Of a stretch of 64,000 bases of DNA, positions 45,115 through 57,058 are shown in pieces. The stretch's first letter is position 1. Each line of letters starts with the position of its first letter. Position numbers and translations under genes: made by a program. The stretch lies in contig CM068580.1 of assembly GCA_035048485.1 (NCBI GenBank), positions 53,546,975 through 53,610,974 of the forward strand, given 5' to 3'. The notes under the pieces were generated by a model that saw nothing but the letters and a program-made list of their open reading frames with translations, was not told where the DNA came from and did no database searches. Source of the DNA: Pteria penguin. Lineage: Eukaryota; Mollusca; Bivalvia; Pterioida; Pteriidae.

Positions 45115-48100
45115 TAGCTCACCTGAGCTAAAGTATGAGTGAGCTATCGTGATGGTGCATTGTCTGCTGCTGTCCATCTTCCATGAATTTACCAAATGTT
45201 CAACTTTTCCTCCGAAACGGTTACATAGAATTTGATCAAACTTGGTGTACTTGTAGTACTAGTGGGCCTGTACAAAGGTTTTGCTTTTTTAGCTCACCTG
45301 AGCCAAAGGCTCAAGTGAGCTATAGTCATAGTGCGCCGTCCATCGTCGTCGGCGCCGTCCGTCGTTAACTTTTTCACATTTTCGACTTCTTCTCTGGAAC
45401 TACATTGCAGATTTGTACTCAAGGTCCTCTACTAAAATTGTGTTCGGGATCCAGATTCCCTCAGGGGTGGATCCAGGGCGGGACCAAAAGTGCCCAAAAG
45501 GGTACCCCTCTTCAAACATCTTCTTCTCCAGAACCAGTACATAAATGGGGAAACTAATTGCATTTCAACAATCTATAAAGATGGGTTATTAAAAATTGTG
45601 TTCGGGGTTAAGATCCGTCAAATAGAAATTTACGCTTTTTTGACGTATTTCTGGACTTAGTCATTTCAATGAAGAAAAGTGTCATGTTTTTCAGTTAATT
45701 GATATTGATGATTTCTTAATGACTATTTTGATCATAATTGTGGTAAGGAATATTATTGTGAAAGAATTTTGTCATTATCTCAATTTTTGGATGTTTTATG
45801 AATTTTTTAAGACTTCCAAGAAAAAGGGGGGGTTGGCCATTTTTCACATTTTCAACTTTTTCTACGAAACCACATGAAAGATTTTAATGAAACATGGAAT
45901 ACATGAAGTACTAAAAATCCTCTATCAATGTGGTAAATTTCATCCAAATTGGTTAACAGATAATGCCACCATGTCTAAAAAGTAGGTCTCACAATGGTAC
46001 ATATAATACTTGGTAATTGAAATATAGAGAGTAGCGGATCAAATCCAGCTGTGGTCAAAAAAAATTTTTTTTTTTTTTTTACATATCTAAATAAGTTTTT
46101 AGATGTTTCTAAACACTCAACATATGAAATTAGGAATTTTACGTTTAAGACTTCCAAAAAAAAAGGGGGGGGGCCATTTTTCACATTTTCAACTTTTTCT
46201 ACAAAACTGTTTGGAACTACATTGCAGATTTGGATCAAACTTTGTGTAAATGATGTACTCAAGGTCCCCTACTAAAATTGTGTTCGGGATCCAGATTCCC
46301 TCAGGGGTGGATCCAGGGTGGGACCAAAAGTGCCCAAAAGGGTACCCCTCTTCAAACATCTTCTTCTCCAGAACCAGTACATAAATGGGGAAACTAATTG
46401 CATTTCAACAATCTATAAAGATGGGTTATTAAAAATTGTGTTCGGGGTTAAGATCCGTCAAAAAGAAATTTACGCTTTTTTGACGTGTTTCTGGACTTAG
46501 TCATTTCAATGAAGAAAAGTGTCATGTTTTTCAGTTAATTGAAATTGATGATTTCTTAATGACTATTTTGATCATAATTGTGGTAAGGAATATTATTGTG
46601 AAAGAATTTTGTCATTATCTCAATTTTTGGATGTTTTATGAATTTTTTAAGACTTCCAAGAAAAAGGGGGGGTTGGCCATTTTTCACATTTTCAACTTTT
46701 TCTACGAAACCACATGAAAGATTTTAATGAAACATGGAATACATGAAGTACTAAAAATCCTCTATCAATGTGGTAAATTTCATCCAAATTGGTTAACAGA
46801 TAATGCCACCATGTCTAAAAAGTAGGTCTCACAATGGTACATATAATACTTGGTAATTGAAATATAGAGAGTAGCGGATCAAATCCAGCTGTGGTCAAAA
46901 AAAATTTTTTTTTTTTTTTTTACATATCTAAATAAGTTTTTAGATGTTTCTAAACACTCAACATATGAAATTAGGAATTTTACGTTTAAGACTTCCAAAA
47001 AAAAAGGGGGGGGGCCATTTTTCACATTTTCAACTTTTTCTACAAAACTGTTTGGAACTACATTGCAGATTTGGATCAAACTTTGTGTAAATGATGTACT
47101 CAAGGTCCCCTACTAAAATTGTGTTCGGGATCCAGATTCCCTCAGGGGTGGATCCAGGGTGGGACCAAAAGTGCCCAAAAGGGTACCCCTCTTCAAACAT
47201 CTTCTTCTCCAGAACCAGTACATAAATGGGGAAACTAATTGCATTTCAACAATCTATAAAGATGGGTTATTAAAAATTGTGTTCGGGGTTAAGATCCGTC
47301 AAAAAGAAATTTACGCTTTTTTGACGTGTTTCTGGACTTAGTCATTTCAATGAAGAAAAGTGTCATGTTTTTCAGTTAATTGAAATTGATGATTTCTTAA
47401 TGACTATTTTGATCATAATTGTGGTAAGGAATATTATTGTGAAAGAATTTTGTCATTATCTCAATTTTTGGATTTTTTATGAATTTTTTAAGACTTCCAA
47501 GAAAAAGGGGGGGTTGGCCATTTTTCACATTTTCAACTTTTTCTACGAAACCACATGAAAAATTTTAATGGAACATGGAATATATAAAGTACTAAAAGTC
47601 CTCTATCAATGTGGTAAATTTCATCCAAATTGGTTAACAGATAATGCCACCATGTCTAAAAAGTAGGTCTCACAATGGTACATATACCACTTGGTAATTG
47701 AAATATAGAGAGTAGCGGATCAAATCCAGCTGTGGTCAAAAAATTTTTTTTTTTTTTTTACACATCTAAATAAGTTTTTAGATGTTTCTCAACACTCAAC
47801 ATATTCATGGGGGGGGGGGGGGGGTGGCCATTTTTCACATTTTCAACTTTTTCTACAAAACTGTTTGAAGGATTTTAATAAATCTTGATAGAAATAAGTC
47901 ACTTATGATCCTCTTCAAATTCTGTTGTTTCCGTCCAGACCTCTTTACAGGTGGCACCACCATAGTCAAAAGTAGGTCAGAAAAGAGTTCCCTCCTTTAA
48001 CAATATTCTTTTTCATACGGGCTGTATACAGAGACAAACAGAATGCATTGAAATGATCTAGAGGGATGAGTGAAGACGTATTGTCATTTTGGTTCCCTTC

Positions 48101-49450
48101 CAAAATCAAATTTTAGAATTTTTTTTCGACATTTCTTTGGACTTGATGATTCAATGCAGAAAAAAAGTGTCATATTTCCTAGTTAATTGATAATGATGAT
48201 TTCTTATGGACTATTGTGATCATAATTATGGTAAGGATTGTTACTTTGAAAGAATTTTGTCAATATCTCAATTTTTGGATTTTCTATGAATTTTTTAAGA
48301 CTTCCAAATGAGGGTGTATAGGAACAATTCAATCACATTTTTCACTTCTGCTGTTATACCACATGAAAGATTTTAATGAAACAAGGAATACATGAAGTAC
48401 TAAAGGTCCTCTATCAATTTGGTAAATTTTTATCCAAATTGGTTAACAGATAATGCCACCATGTCTAAAAAGCAGTTCTCACAATAGTACATATACCACT
48501 TGGTAATTGAAATATGGAGAAATTTTTTTTTTCATTTCTTTACACATCTAAATAAGTTTTTAGATGTTTCTCAACACTCAACATATGAAATTAGGCAATT
48601 TTAAGTTAGATCTGGACAATATTTGAAACAATTGTTGTTCATGACCCAGACTTGAAATCAGTCAACAAAAGGCCCCACCTAAAGAAAATGACTAACTTGT
48701 TGCCCTAAATGACTTCTTGCAGAGACAAAGGAAATGCTTAATATCAAAATCACGTGAATGGATGTGCAAAAAAGTGTTGTTTTTTATTCTAGCCCGAAAA
48801 AAAATTTGACATATTTTCAACATTTGTGTTGACTTAGTCACATTAATGCAAAAATAAATGAATTCTTCCTTCATGCATGACTGATCATCTAGGTACTCAG
48901 GTGAGCGATATAGGCCCACTTGGGCCTCTTGTCTTCAGATCTTTTAACAAGTGGTGCTACCATTCAGAATGCCCAAGAGTGTACTCTTCTAAGTTGAAAA
49001 TCTTCTATAGAAGAGATGCATATATTAAAAAACTAATCAATGGTATCTGAGTGTTCTAAAATGATATACGATTCAAGTTTGTATTTTTTTGTTCAGATTA
49101 GAAAAGGCATTTTTGATTTGTCTCTTTTGGACATCTTTTTGGACTTTGACACATTTGCCTATTTTCCAGTAATTTCTTAGATTTTCCATGTAGGTTGCTT
49201 ATAGTTAATTGAATATGTGTAATTTAACTGATTTAATTGTAATAGACGTTGTTGGAAAGAAAAGGAGTATAGAAAATTATTTTTGCATTTTCTTTTTTTT
49301 TGTGTATTTAAAAAAAAGATTGGGGGTGGGAGATGTATACAATTACCTTTGATGGACTTCTCAATCAGAATTGATTAAAAGATTTTTATGAATCTTGGTA
49401 GATATGAAATAACTATGTTTACTGCATTTTATAAGATCTTACAAGGGGTG
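45115..49450 (+). mobile_element. Outer Helentron-like element split by a relative
   Basis: Left part 45115-45289 begins TAGCTCACCTGAGC and ends '...caaaggttttgcttt'. The right part resumes at about 48932 as 'cttcagatcttttaacaagtggtgctacc', which matches how related copies continue ('gtccagacctctttacaggtggcgccacc'). The 3.6-kb between is a second element. The outer 3' end is not located; the end given is approximate. Confidence 0.6.
45290..48931 (+). mobile_element. Inner Helentron-like element with triplicated ~0.83-kb segment
   Basis: 5' end TAGCTCACCTGAGCC followed by its partner AAGTGAGCTA; 3' end 'caggtgagcgata', then a perfect hairpin (aggcccacttgggcct) and CTTGT. Inside, an ~814-840-bp segment beginning 'ggaactacattgcagatttg' occurs at 45397, 46211 and 47051 with very few differences. 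It is non-coding. Identical short frames in each unit are duplicates, not genes. Confidence 0.85.
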
Positions 49451-49564
49451 GCCACAGGGATAAAACAGACCCAAGAGGATAGTTTCTTCATCAGATAAGC
49501 TGCATAGATTATAAAACCTAGACGTAGAAGGGTGTCTTAAGCAGTGTTTGTTAGTTTGTTTGTA

Positions 49565-50495
49565 CAGTCAAACTTTGATATCTCGAACACTGGTATCTCA
49601 AATACCTGGGATATCTCGAAGTTGAACGTTAGTCCTGGAAAAAATCTGTCATATCATGATAAAATTCACCCTGGATGTGCCGAACACTGATATGTCATAT
49701 ACTATGCTTATCAGGAATTTTTTTTCAAGTCCTGATGTTCTTATTTACCCGGTTTATTTCGAAGTTGGCTTCTTATTGACAACATCTCCCACGGCATTTG
49801 CCCTAGATGACAGGTCGTTCGCGTGGTGTGATTAATTGACCGTGTCAGTGTACAAAGGTGCAGTAATAACATAATCGATCGCGTACATATGTGATGATAG
49901 CTTATTAACTGTGACCTTGAATTAAATAATTAACACTAACTGTAATTAGTGTTTTTTCATACCTGCATTTATTTTAAGAAATTTCTTTACATTGTTCATT
50001 AATTTATTTTTATATAGAATCCATGTGCATGTCTTCCATATTTTTATTCAAAATAATAGCAGTAAAATCAAATTATGACGTGTGTCTTTATCTTGTCTTA
50101 CGTGTTAGCCTGTCCACGGTTTTAGGTATGGTATAAGACAATTATATCCAGTATTGAATTTAGATTACGATATTACTGAAAAGAAATCACAGTGTTTAAC
50201 ACCTTTTCAATTTGGAGTATATTTTCTGTATATATTTATAAAATATAAAAGGTATAATGAGATTTAGATTAATCATTTAGGAACAGAATTCACATCTTCA
50301 TGCGTATTAATTGATAAAAACGTGTATATCTTATAGAACTACTATAATAACCACAAATGTCAAAGAACCGGGGTACGTTAACAACTGCAAGATTTGTGAT
50401 CCTAAACTTGAAATTTGGATATCTCAAACTATGGATATCTTGAAGTATTTTCCACAGTCCCTTCAACTTCGAGATACGATATCAAAGTTTGACTG
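49565..50495. mobile_element. pogo/Tigger-like element, TA TSD
   Basis: Ends CAGTCAAACTTTGATATC (49565) and its exact complement ending at 50495, flanked by TA (49563-49564, 50496-50497). Subterminal 'tctcgaagttgaa' blocks are also inverted. CAGTCAAAC..GATAT ends are typical of pogo/Tigger-class Tc1/mariner elements. No transposase frame survives. Confidence 0.88.
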
Positions 50496-51221
50496 TATTA
50501 TGCAGTCAAATTTTTTACGCTTTTAAGGTATTTTTGGGATTTGGTTTTTTTTGCCTAATTTCAGGTAATTCCTAAGATTATTCTTGTAGGTTGCTCATAA
50601 TTCATAGGTATTTTGTATTTAAAAGAGATAATGTACAACTCACTTCAGATTTGTTCAGTTTATTAAGGAAAAATGTTGCTGATTTTCCCAATTTGACTGG
50701 CTCTGGCCAAATACCCAAAATAAGATGTGAGAGGCCTGTTAGCTAAAAATTGTAATGAAACATTTAAAAAATTTACCTTGAATATCGTAGTTAATTCTTG
50801 CTATAGTTTGAAAAAAGGATTTTTATGAAATTTCTGGATTTTTCCTGATTGTTTTGTTATTCCATATGGAATTTAAGTGGGAGCACTTCACTTCACAGTT
50901 GATTGTTATTACACCTCTTTAAAAATATGAACTACATATTGATAATGATTTCTGCGAGTAGTTTTCATGTCTGTAAGATGATCATAATAAATACTTTTTG
51001 GGGTGGAAAACACATCCCAGTGTCAATAAATATTTCTCATTTTCTATCAGAAAAAGGATGAGATTTATGACAGTAATTGTTGATTTATTTATCAGTATCT
51101 GATGGTTGAGGTCATACATTCCATAAATAACAAAATTTCATGTTGCCCTAAGTTTCTTGTTTAACTTTAAATTGAATTTGTGTTAAGTTTAGAATGTTTC
51201 ATTGGTATATTTGCACTTTAG

Positions 51222-51308
51222 GAGGTGGTGGAGGTCGTGCATGCCATAAATGTGGTGAAGAAGGGCACTTTGCCAGGGAATGTTCAAATCCAGGAAGTGG
51301 AAGACAAG
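51222..51308 (+). CDS. Tudor gene, exon 9 (CCHC zinc knuckle)
   Basis: Acceptor tatttgcactttag, phase 1 in and out (AGACAAG|GTACAA). Residues ~1214-1242: [20 protein letters not shown] then [11 protein letters not shown] complete CX2CX4HX4C knuckle of the retroviral-nucleocapsid/CNBP/GLH type, which binds single-stranded RNA or DNA. It is nearly identical in DNA to exon 10, so the exon was duplicated recently. Confidence 0.92.
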
Positions 51309-51427
51309 GTACAAATACCTTTTTGCTTTCTTCAACAGATATTTATTTTTGCATTTGTAGATATTTATTTTTTATGAATCATTAATCTATGAGGTCGGTA
51401 AAGAAAAATATCTCAAATAGGTCATTT

Positions 51428-51872
51428 TTAGCCTGCCAGGAGGAAAGTCCGGAGAGCTAATGTCATACCCCTGACGTCGTCCTTGTTGGCATCGGTTGAC
51501 AAAAACTTAAGACCGCTTCATTTTGGGCCATGATCTTCGACTTTGTGACCTTTACCTTGAAGTTTGTCTTATTTTTCAGAAACTAACATTGGCTTCAACA
51601 TTTGAACCAAGAGGAGTAGGGCTTTGAAACTTGTTTGGTGGGGGTGTATAGGAATCACCTTGTCCATCTGTTGGTCTGTCTGTCCAGAAAAACTTAGGCT
51701 TAGCCATAACTTTTGAACCAGAAGACATGGGGCTTTTATATTACACATGTGTATTCCTCTTGGCAAGACTTTTCTGTCAGCACCAACATTTTTCACCTCT
51801 TGACCTTGACCTCCAGCTTTGACTATAAGCTGGGATGGGGAGTATAAGTCCTGCTTTGCAGACCGCTCTAGT
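51428..51872 (+). mobile_element. Helitron-like repeat ending in hairpin + CTAGT
   Basis: Starts 'tttttagcctgccagg', has 'gtctgtctgtccag' and 'aaaacttaggcttagccataac' in the body, and ends with the stem ctgctttgcag followed by accgctCTAGT. The next element begins a few T's further on. Confidence 0.55.
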
Positions 51873-51875
51873 TTT

Positions 51876-52482
51876 TTATGCCCCCGCCAGATATGGCAGT
51901 GGGCATTTTAAAGTGTTTGGTTTGTCCGTCCTTCCATCTTACATTGGTTTCTGATGGTAACTCAAGTATCTTTCAGCATATTCAAACCAAATTTTATATA
52001 TACTTACTTATCAAGAGAGGAAGAACCCTATCGATCTTGGGGTCATAAGGTCAAAGATCAAGGTCATAGCTGATGAAAATAGACTGTAATTATTGGGATT
52101 TTTGATAATTACTCAAGTACCTTTCGTGATATTCAAACCAAATTTGGATATGTGCTTACTTATCAAGAGAGGAAGAACCCTATTGATTTTTGGCTGAAAT
52201 TATTTGTTTCCAGATGATTCTCTTATATTATCATATGTTCTTAAGTGCTCATCAGAATTTGATCATATTTAAATGTCAAGTTCTTTTAAATAGAGGTAAT
52301 TCAAATCTTATTAAAATGGAAGGATGCCTGTAGATTTGAAGATCAATATGTCAGAAGGCAATACTACACTTCTCATAATATTTATAGGAGTTATGGCCCA
52401 TGAAACTTGTAATTTAGGAAAGTATGTTGCTGTTGTGAATTAAAACCACATGGGGGCATATGTTTTACAAACATGCTCTAGT
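51876..52482 (+). mobile_element. Helitron-like repeat, 'TATGCCCCCGCC' start, CTAGT end
   Basis: Begins 'tttatgcccccgccag', with 'tttgtccgtccttcc' after it and a repeated block 'attcaaaccaaattt...cttacttatcaagagaggaag' at 51980 and 52131. The end is a stem (tgttttacaaaca) and tgctCTAGT. It lies head-to-tail with the preceding element. Confidence 0.6.
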
Positions 52483-52768
52483 TTAAGAATTGATTAACGT
52501 TTTGAAAAGTCAGCTTTTTAAGCATGCTATATTATGATGAAAAAGACCCTGCACCGGCGAGATCTGTTGTCATCTGACAACTCTTGTATTCACCAGTTCC
52601 GTTACAAGAATTTCATTTTGCAGTCTCTGTTCATTTCTCTTCTGTATCTCTTCTAAGTTTGGGTTTAAATAAAGTTGATTCTTTAATTCTTGAGCACTTT
52701 TTTAATTTATAAGAGGAATTTCTGAACACAAAAAGAAAAATGATCACTCAAAAAATAACTGATACATA

Positions 52769-55767
52769 CCGTGCATGTACCGTGGACATTGGATTTGGGC
52801 ATGTAAAGCCGCGGACACGCATGGACACTGTCCCTGTATATCGGCCATATTGACCGCGTATATAGGTGGTCATTTACCTGTGTCCGCGCCGTCAGACGGT
52901 CAAACGTGGACACGAAATATGTCCCGGTAAATGGGTATGGTAGTGCTAAAAAGGTAGCGACCTTATGATGATGCGTATTGTGTTTGTTCAGTTGAAGCAT
53001 GAAAAATAACGAAATTACACTTAAAGATATCTTGATTAATAATCATTTAACATCTTTTTAAATCTCCTCTGCTTGATTACACAATGAACGTTTGAAATGT
53101 ATCTTAAGATATTCTGCTATTCTAAATATTTTAAAAACTAGAACGCATTTTTTATATAAAAATTGAAAATATAGTGGCACCTGGAGCACGGACGTATATG
53201 ATGTTTTAGATACATACGTCCCTGTTTGGACGTATAACTACGTTATATACGTTCTTTATACCCGTATATCTACTTGTAAAAGTGCATCAATGGTATTTGA
53301 ATGAAATCGGTAAAGACAAGCTGATTGGTCATTGTACAGATACGTGTATAAGTGTGATTTAAAAGAGAAAACTGAAGACATCTGAAAAGCTGTATGACAA
53401 AATCACCAAGGATATGCACAGACAAAAAAAAATGATTTATTATTCCGAGAGTGTGCCGAGTTTCTTTGTAATACCTATTTCGGACTCTTAATTGAAGAAG
53501 GCAACGATCCGAATTGAAGAGCGCAATTACTTTTTGTTGGTTCAGTACAGTAAAGCCGACTTTAAAATCAAATAAATTCATATTATATGTGATATGATAT
53601 TCATTATTGATTGCTCTGATTAACATATTCAGATTTTGAAATATTACATGCGATTACGATGAAATACACGATTGATTAATTCTGGTAGATATTTATACAT
53701 ATGGACATTGATCTTCATTCTATTATATTCATTATTATTTTCTTTGGTCTGTTTACTTCTTTTTTATGTATTCTTTTATCTTCCTGAGGAAATGCAGGGA
53801 AACTTTTGCAAAATATTTATAATCTCAGAACAAAAGACAAAGCATGCGCACTGGAGTCACAAGGGAAACTAGAGTGTCGGTCGTTTTCTTACCTAAACAG
53901 TAAAGAAAAGTATCTTTCAGACCCCCCCCCCCCCCTTTAAATTTCTTAGCTTCTTACATACTCCTGCCAGATATAGGGCCGTATGTATCTTATGATTTCA
54001 TCGGATACGATCGTCTAATTCCGTGTATTAATCAGTGTCATAAGTCAAAGCCTTATTCGCTACCAGGGTGAAGTAGAACAATAGACTTCACACAACACGC
54101 GTGCTCCAGTCGTAAGGTTACCTGGACTAAGTACCGTTTGACCTAAACAGAGAAGAAAAGCCCCCCCCCCTTTTTTTTTATATTGTTTTGTCTCGTTACA
54201 TATTCTTTCCCAATACGATCGTATCTATTTTTGTATTAATTTCACGGATACGATCATGCAATTATATATAAAAGATGATGACCCGACTGAACACTGAATC
54301 TTGCATGTTTTACATTAATACATACACAAATATACATTTTGGTTGTATTGAAAAAGTTTAAAATACGTTTGCAAACGATATCTCGTGCACAGCAGAGAGA
54401 GAAAGAGAGAGAGAAAAGGGGGGGGACGTGTCGTTACTTTAACTCGGTCGTTAGGTGGCGTCGATCTTTCACTTAAATTTATTGCCCTGTAGGCTTACAG
54501 CACAATGCTTAGACTTGCAATAGGGAAATCACCCATTGTATTGGCGAATAAGATACTTGACTGAAACATCGTACAATTCTTCATTATCAACAAGTACAAA
54601 TAAAAGGAAGGGGGGGGGGGGGGTAATTCATTTTTGGGTTTTCTCCCTTCGCCGGAGATATGGTTCTTAGATTTTGCTGTTGAGGGGGAGTAATAAATCA
54701 CAAGAAATCTGATAATAATTAATTTTCAAATATAAAATAGTAATGCTAGTACACAATGTATTAATACACATCCACATATAACGATAGAATACATGTATAT
54801 GCATTGGGATGTACATGTATGACAGTCTTCACACTAGAGATTTTCACACCTCTGTGGCTCAAATTAAAAAAACTTGGTTCACACATGAATGATCAGGCGT
54901 TTTCCACAACAGGGGAACACCTTGGATACTTTCAACTAAGGGTGATTTAGAAAACATTGTGATTTTTATTTTATTTATTTAATTTTTCTTTAATCAAAAA
55001 CTCCTTAAATAAAACATCGTGTTTTCTGATTTTTTGCAAAACACCCGAGTCTGGCGCCATAAACTAAGAAAATCATTTCAATTATATCAGTTTAATTTAT
55101 TCCATTATCACAAGGACTTATAAACAATTTGTTTATAAGTCCTTGATTATCAAACATTCAAATAAATTGTCATACAGAATGGGTTTATTCTATTTATGGA
55201 TATGGTAACAAAGAAGTTAATCGTAAATGTCCGATACCTGCTGTGAACAAGTGAAACTATCGTTAATGTTCTTTGATTAACATGACATAATACCGGCAAG
55301 AAAGATATTCGGGCACATGGTCACAAAAAATTAAGAATAAAAATAATAATAATAAATCTTAAAATAACTGACACCATTTCCACGGCAATATTGTTGTATT
55401 CACTCGTTTTTCAAAACTTCGCTCTATTAACAGCCGGTTTATAGGTTATCGGGGCCGTAACTAAATAATCTGGAAGTTTCACGATCGTATTTTTAAAGAC
55501 AAGATGACATCACGTTACGTCTGACGGTTTGTAAAATACAGGCACATCTATGTAATGTCCCTTACGTCCACTGTGGGACAGTTTTAATTTAAAGGTGTGA
55601 AAACCTTGTCCGCTTTGACCTTGAGAGGACAAGTACAGGTAAATGGCAAATTGTATTATAAACATTAACCTGGACAGAAACTGGCCTCCCGTGGTGTCCA
55701 CGGAGGACAGACGTGGACTGCCCACCGAGGCAACAACGATTTTCCAACTTCCACGGTACATGTACGG
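52769..55767. mobile_element. 3.0-kb element with TA TSD and CCGTGCATGTACCGTGG ends
   Basis: Left CCGTGCATGTACCGTGGA and, inverted, CCGTACATGTACCGTGGA, flanked by TA on each side (52767-52768, 55768-55769). Subterminal GGACA/TGTCC motifs recur. It contains poly-C tracts (53925, 54165) and the small palindrome 55111-55145. No transposase frame is recognised in 3 kb. If ends and TA are right it is a large non-autonomous TA element. Confidence 0.75.
55104..55152. repeat. 35-bp perfect palindrome flanked by 7-bp direct repeats
   Basis: caaggacttataaac (55111-55125), a 5-base spacer, and the exact complement 55131-55145. ATTATCA sits immediately on both sides (55104-55110 and 55146-55152). Confidence 0.95.
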
Positions 55768-56965
55768 TATATATAAAATTGCATCATTTTAAACTTTTTT
55801 TTATATACATGCAGTTGATGATAAATTATCTTTAACTCAGGAACAAATTAGTATCTAATGACAAAAAAGTGATTAACTTGTAACTTTGTGGTCAATTGGA
55901 TAATGTAATTAAGAAGTTGTGAAACTATAACATAGTCTACTTCTTTTTCATTGTAATGATATGTGTGCCTTAATCTTGTTACAAACAATGATGGATGTAC
56001 ACAATGATGGATAATGGATGTCCCAAATAATGTCTCAAGTGTGCTACATTATGGATGTGGTTGAATTGGAACTGGCAATCTCTCAGTTACAGTGTTTCTA
56101 TGATTTTAAGAAGTATTGTATCATATTGAGAATCGTCATATCGCTATTCCTGTATCTCAATACATATCGTATTGTGAGTGGGATGTATTGTTACAGCCCT
56201 AAATGAAAAGAAGATTAAATTAGACTTTATTTGATATAAATAAAATTGAATTTTTTATGCCCCTGGGACTTAAGATTTAGGGGAATCTAGTCTTTGACCT
56301 GTCTGTCTGTTTGTTTGTGGCTTTCATATTTCACATGTGTATACTATTCCTTGTGACAAGGCCTTTTGGTTGGTACAATAATTTTTGACCTTTTGACTGT
56401 TGACCTGCATTTCAAAAACTTTAAGATTGGTTATAACTTTTGATTGATAAGACTAAGAGGTAGGACTTTCATATTTCACATGTGTATTTCTTTTGACAAG
56501 ACCATTCTGTCGGTACAATAGTTTTTGACATCAAGACCTTGACTGTGACCTTTGACCTACATTTCAGAAACCAGCATTATTTGAAAAACTTTGGTTATGA
56601 CTTTTGAATCATAGGAGGTAGGGCTTTCATATTTCACAGATGAATTCCTTGTAACAAGACTTTTTGTTGGTACAAATATTTTTACTGTGTCCTTGACTGC
56701 GACCTTTGACTTACATTTAAAAACTTTGACTTTGGTTCTAACTTGAATTGTATGAGGTAGGGCTTTCATATTTCACATGTGTGTTTCCATGGGTGGAGTG
56801 TAATCAAGATATATAGGACATGGCAAGATTTGATGTATTTGGACTTCGTTGTTGTTGGGGGCATTCATGTTTCACAAACAAATCTTGTTTTAAGTAGTCA
56901 TCTATTGGTGTGATGCAGTTTGGTTAACTTCTTTCAGTTTTACTGATTTTCTTGGTTTACTTTAG

Positions 56966-57058
56966 GTGGTGGTGGAGGTCGTGCATGCCATAAATGTGGT
57001 GAAGAAGGGCACTTTGCCAGGGAATGTCCCAATCCAGGAAGTGGAGGTGGAAGACCAG
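56966..57058 (+). CDS. Tudor gene, exon 10 (CCHC zinc knuckle)
   Basis: Acceptor ggtttactttag, phase 1 in and out (AGACCAG|GTATAA). Residues ~1243-1273: a Gly-run, then [19 protein letters not shown] and SGGGRPG. The nucleotides from 'gtggtggaggtcgtgcatgc' to 'gccagggaatgt' equal those of exon 9; the difference is Pro for Ser after the last Cys and an extra GlyGly. Tandem CCHC knuckles raise RNA affinity in CNBP- and GLH-type proteins. Confidence 0.93.

Larger units (their letters stand above)
44044..51221 (+). other. Intron 8 of the Tudor gene, with nested repeats
   Basis: GT-AG. Contains the nested elements 45115-49450 and the TA-element 49565-50495. 44044-45110 carries a degraded repeat with 'gtctgtccgtcaacag' and a 'taactgaga/ttacaccc' stretch; 50500-51221 has nothing recognised. 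Confidence 0.8.
51309..56965 (+). other. Intron 9 of the Tudor gene
   Basis: GT-AG (gtacaa ... ggtttactttag). Holds two Helitron-like repeats (51436-51872, 51876-52482), the TA-element 52769-55767 and a decayed repeat at about 56250-56830 of the 'ttatgcccctggg' type. Confidence 0.8.

Noticed and set aside
45975..47341. Repeated identical frames (95, 74, 60 codons) on both strands
   Set aside because: They are copies of one non-coding 0.83-kb repeat unit and contain homopolymer-encoded runs.
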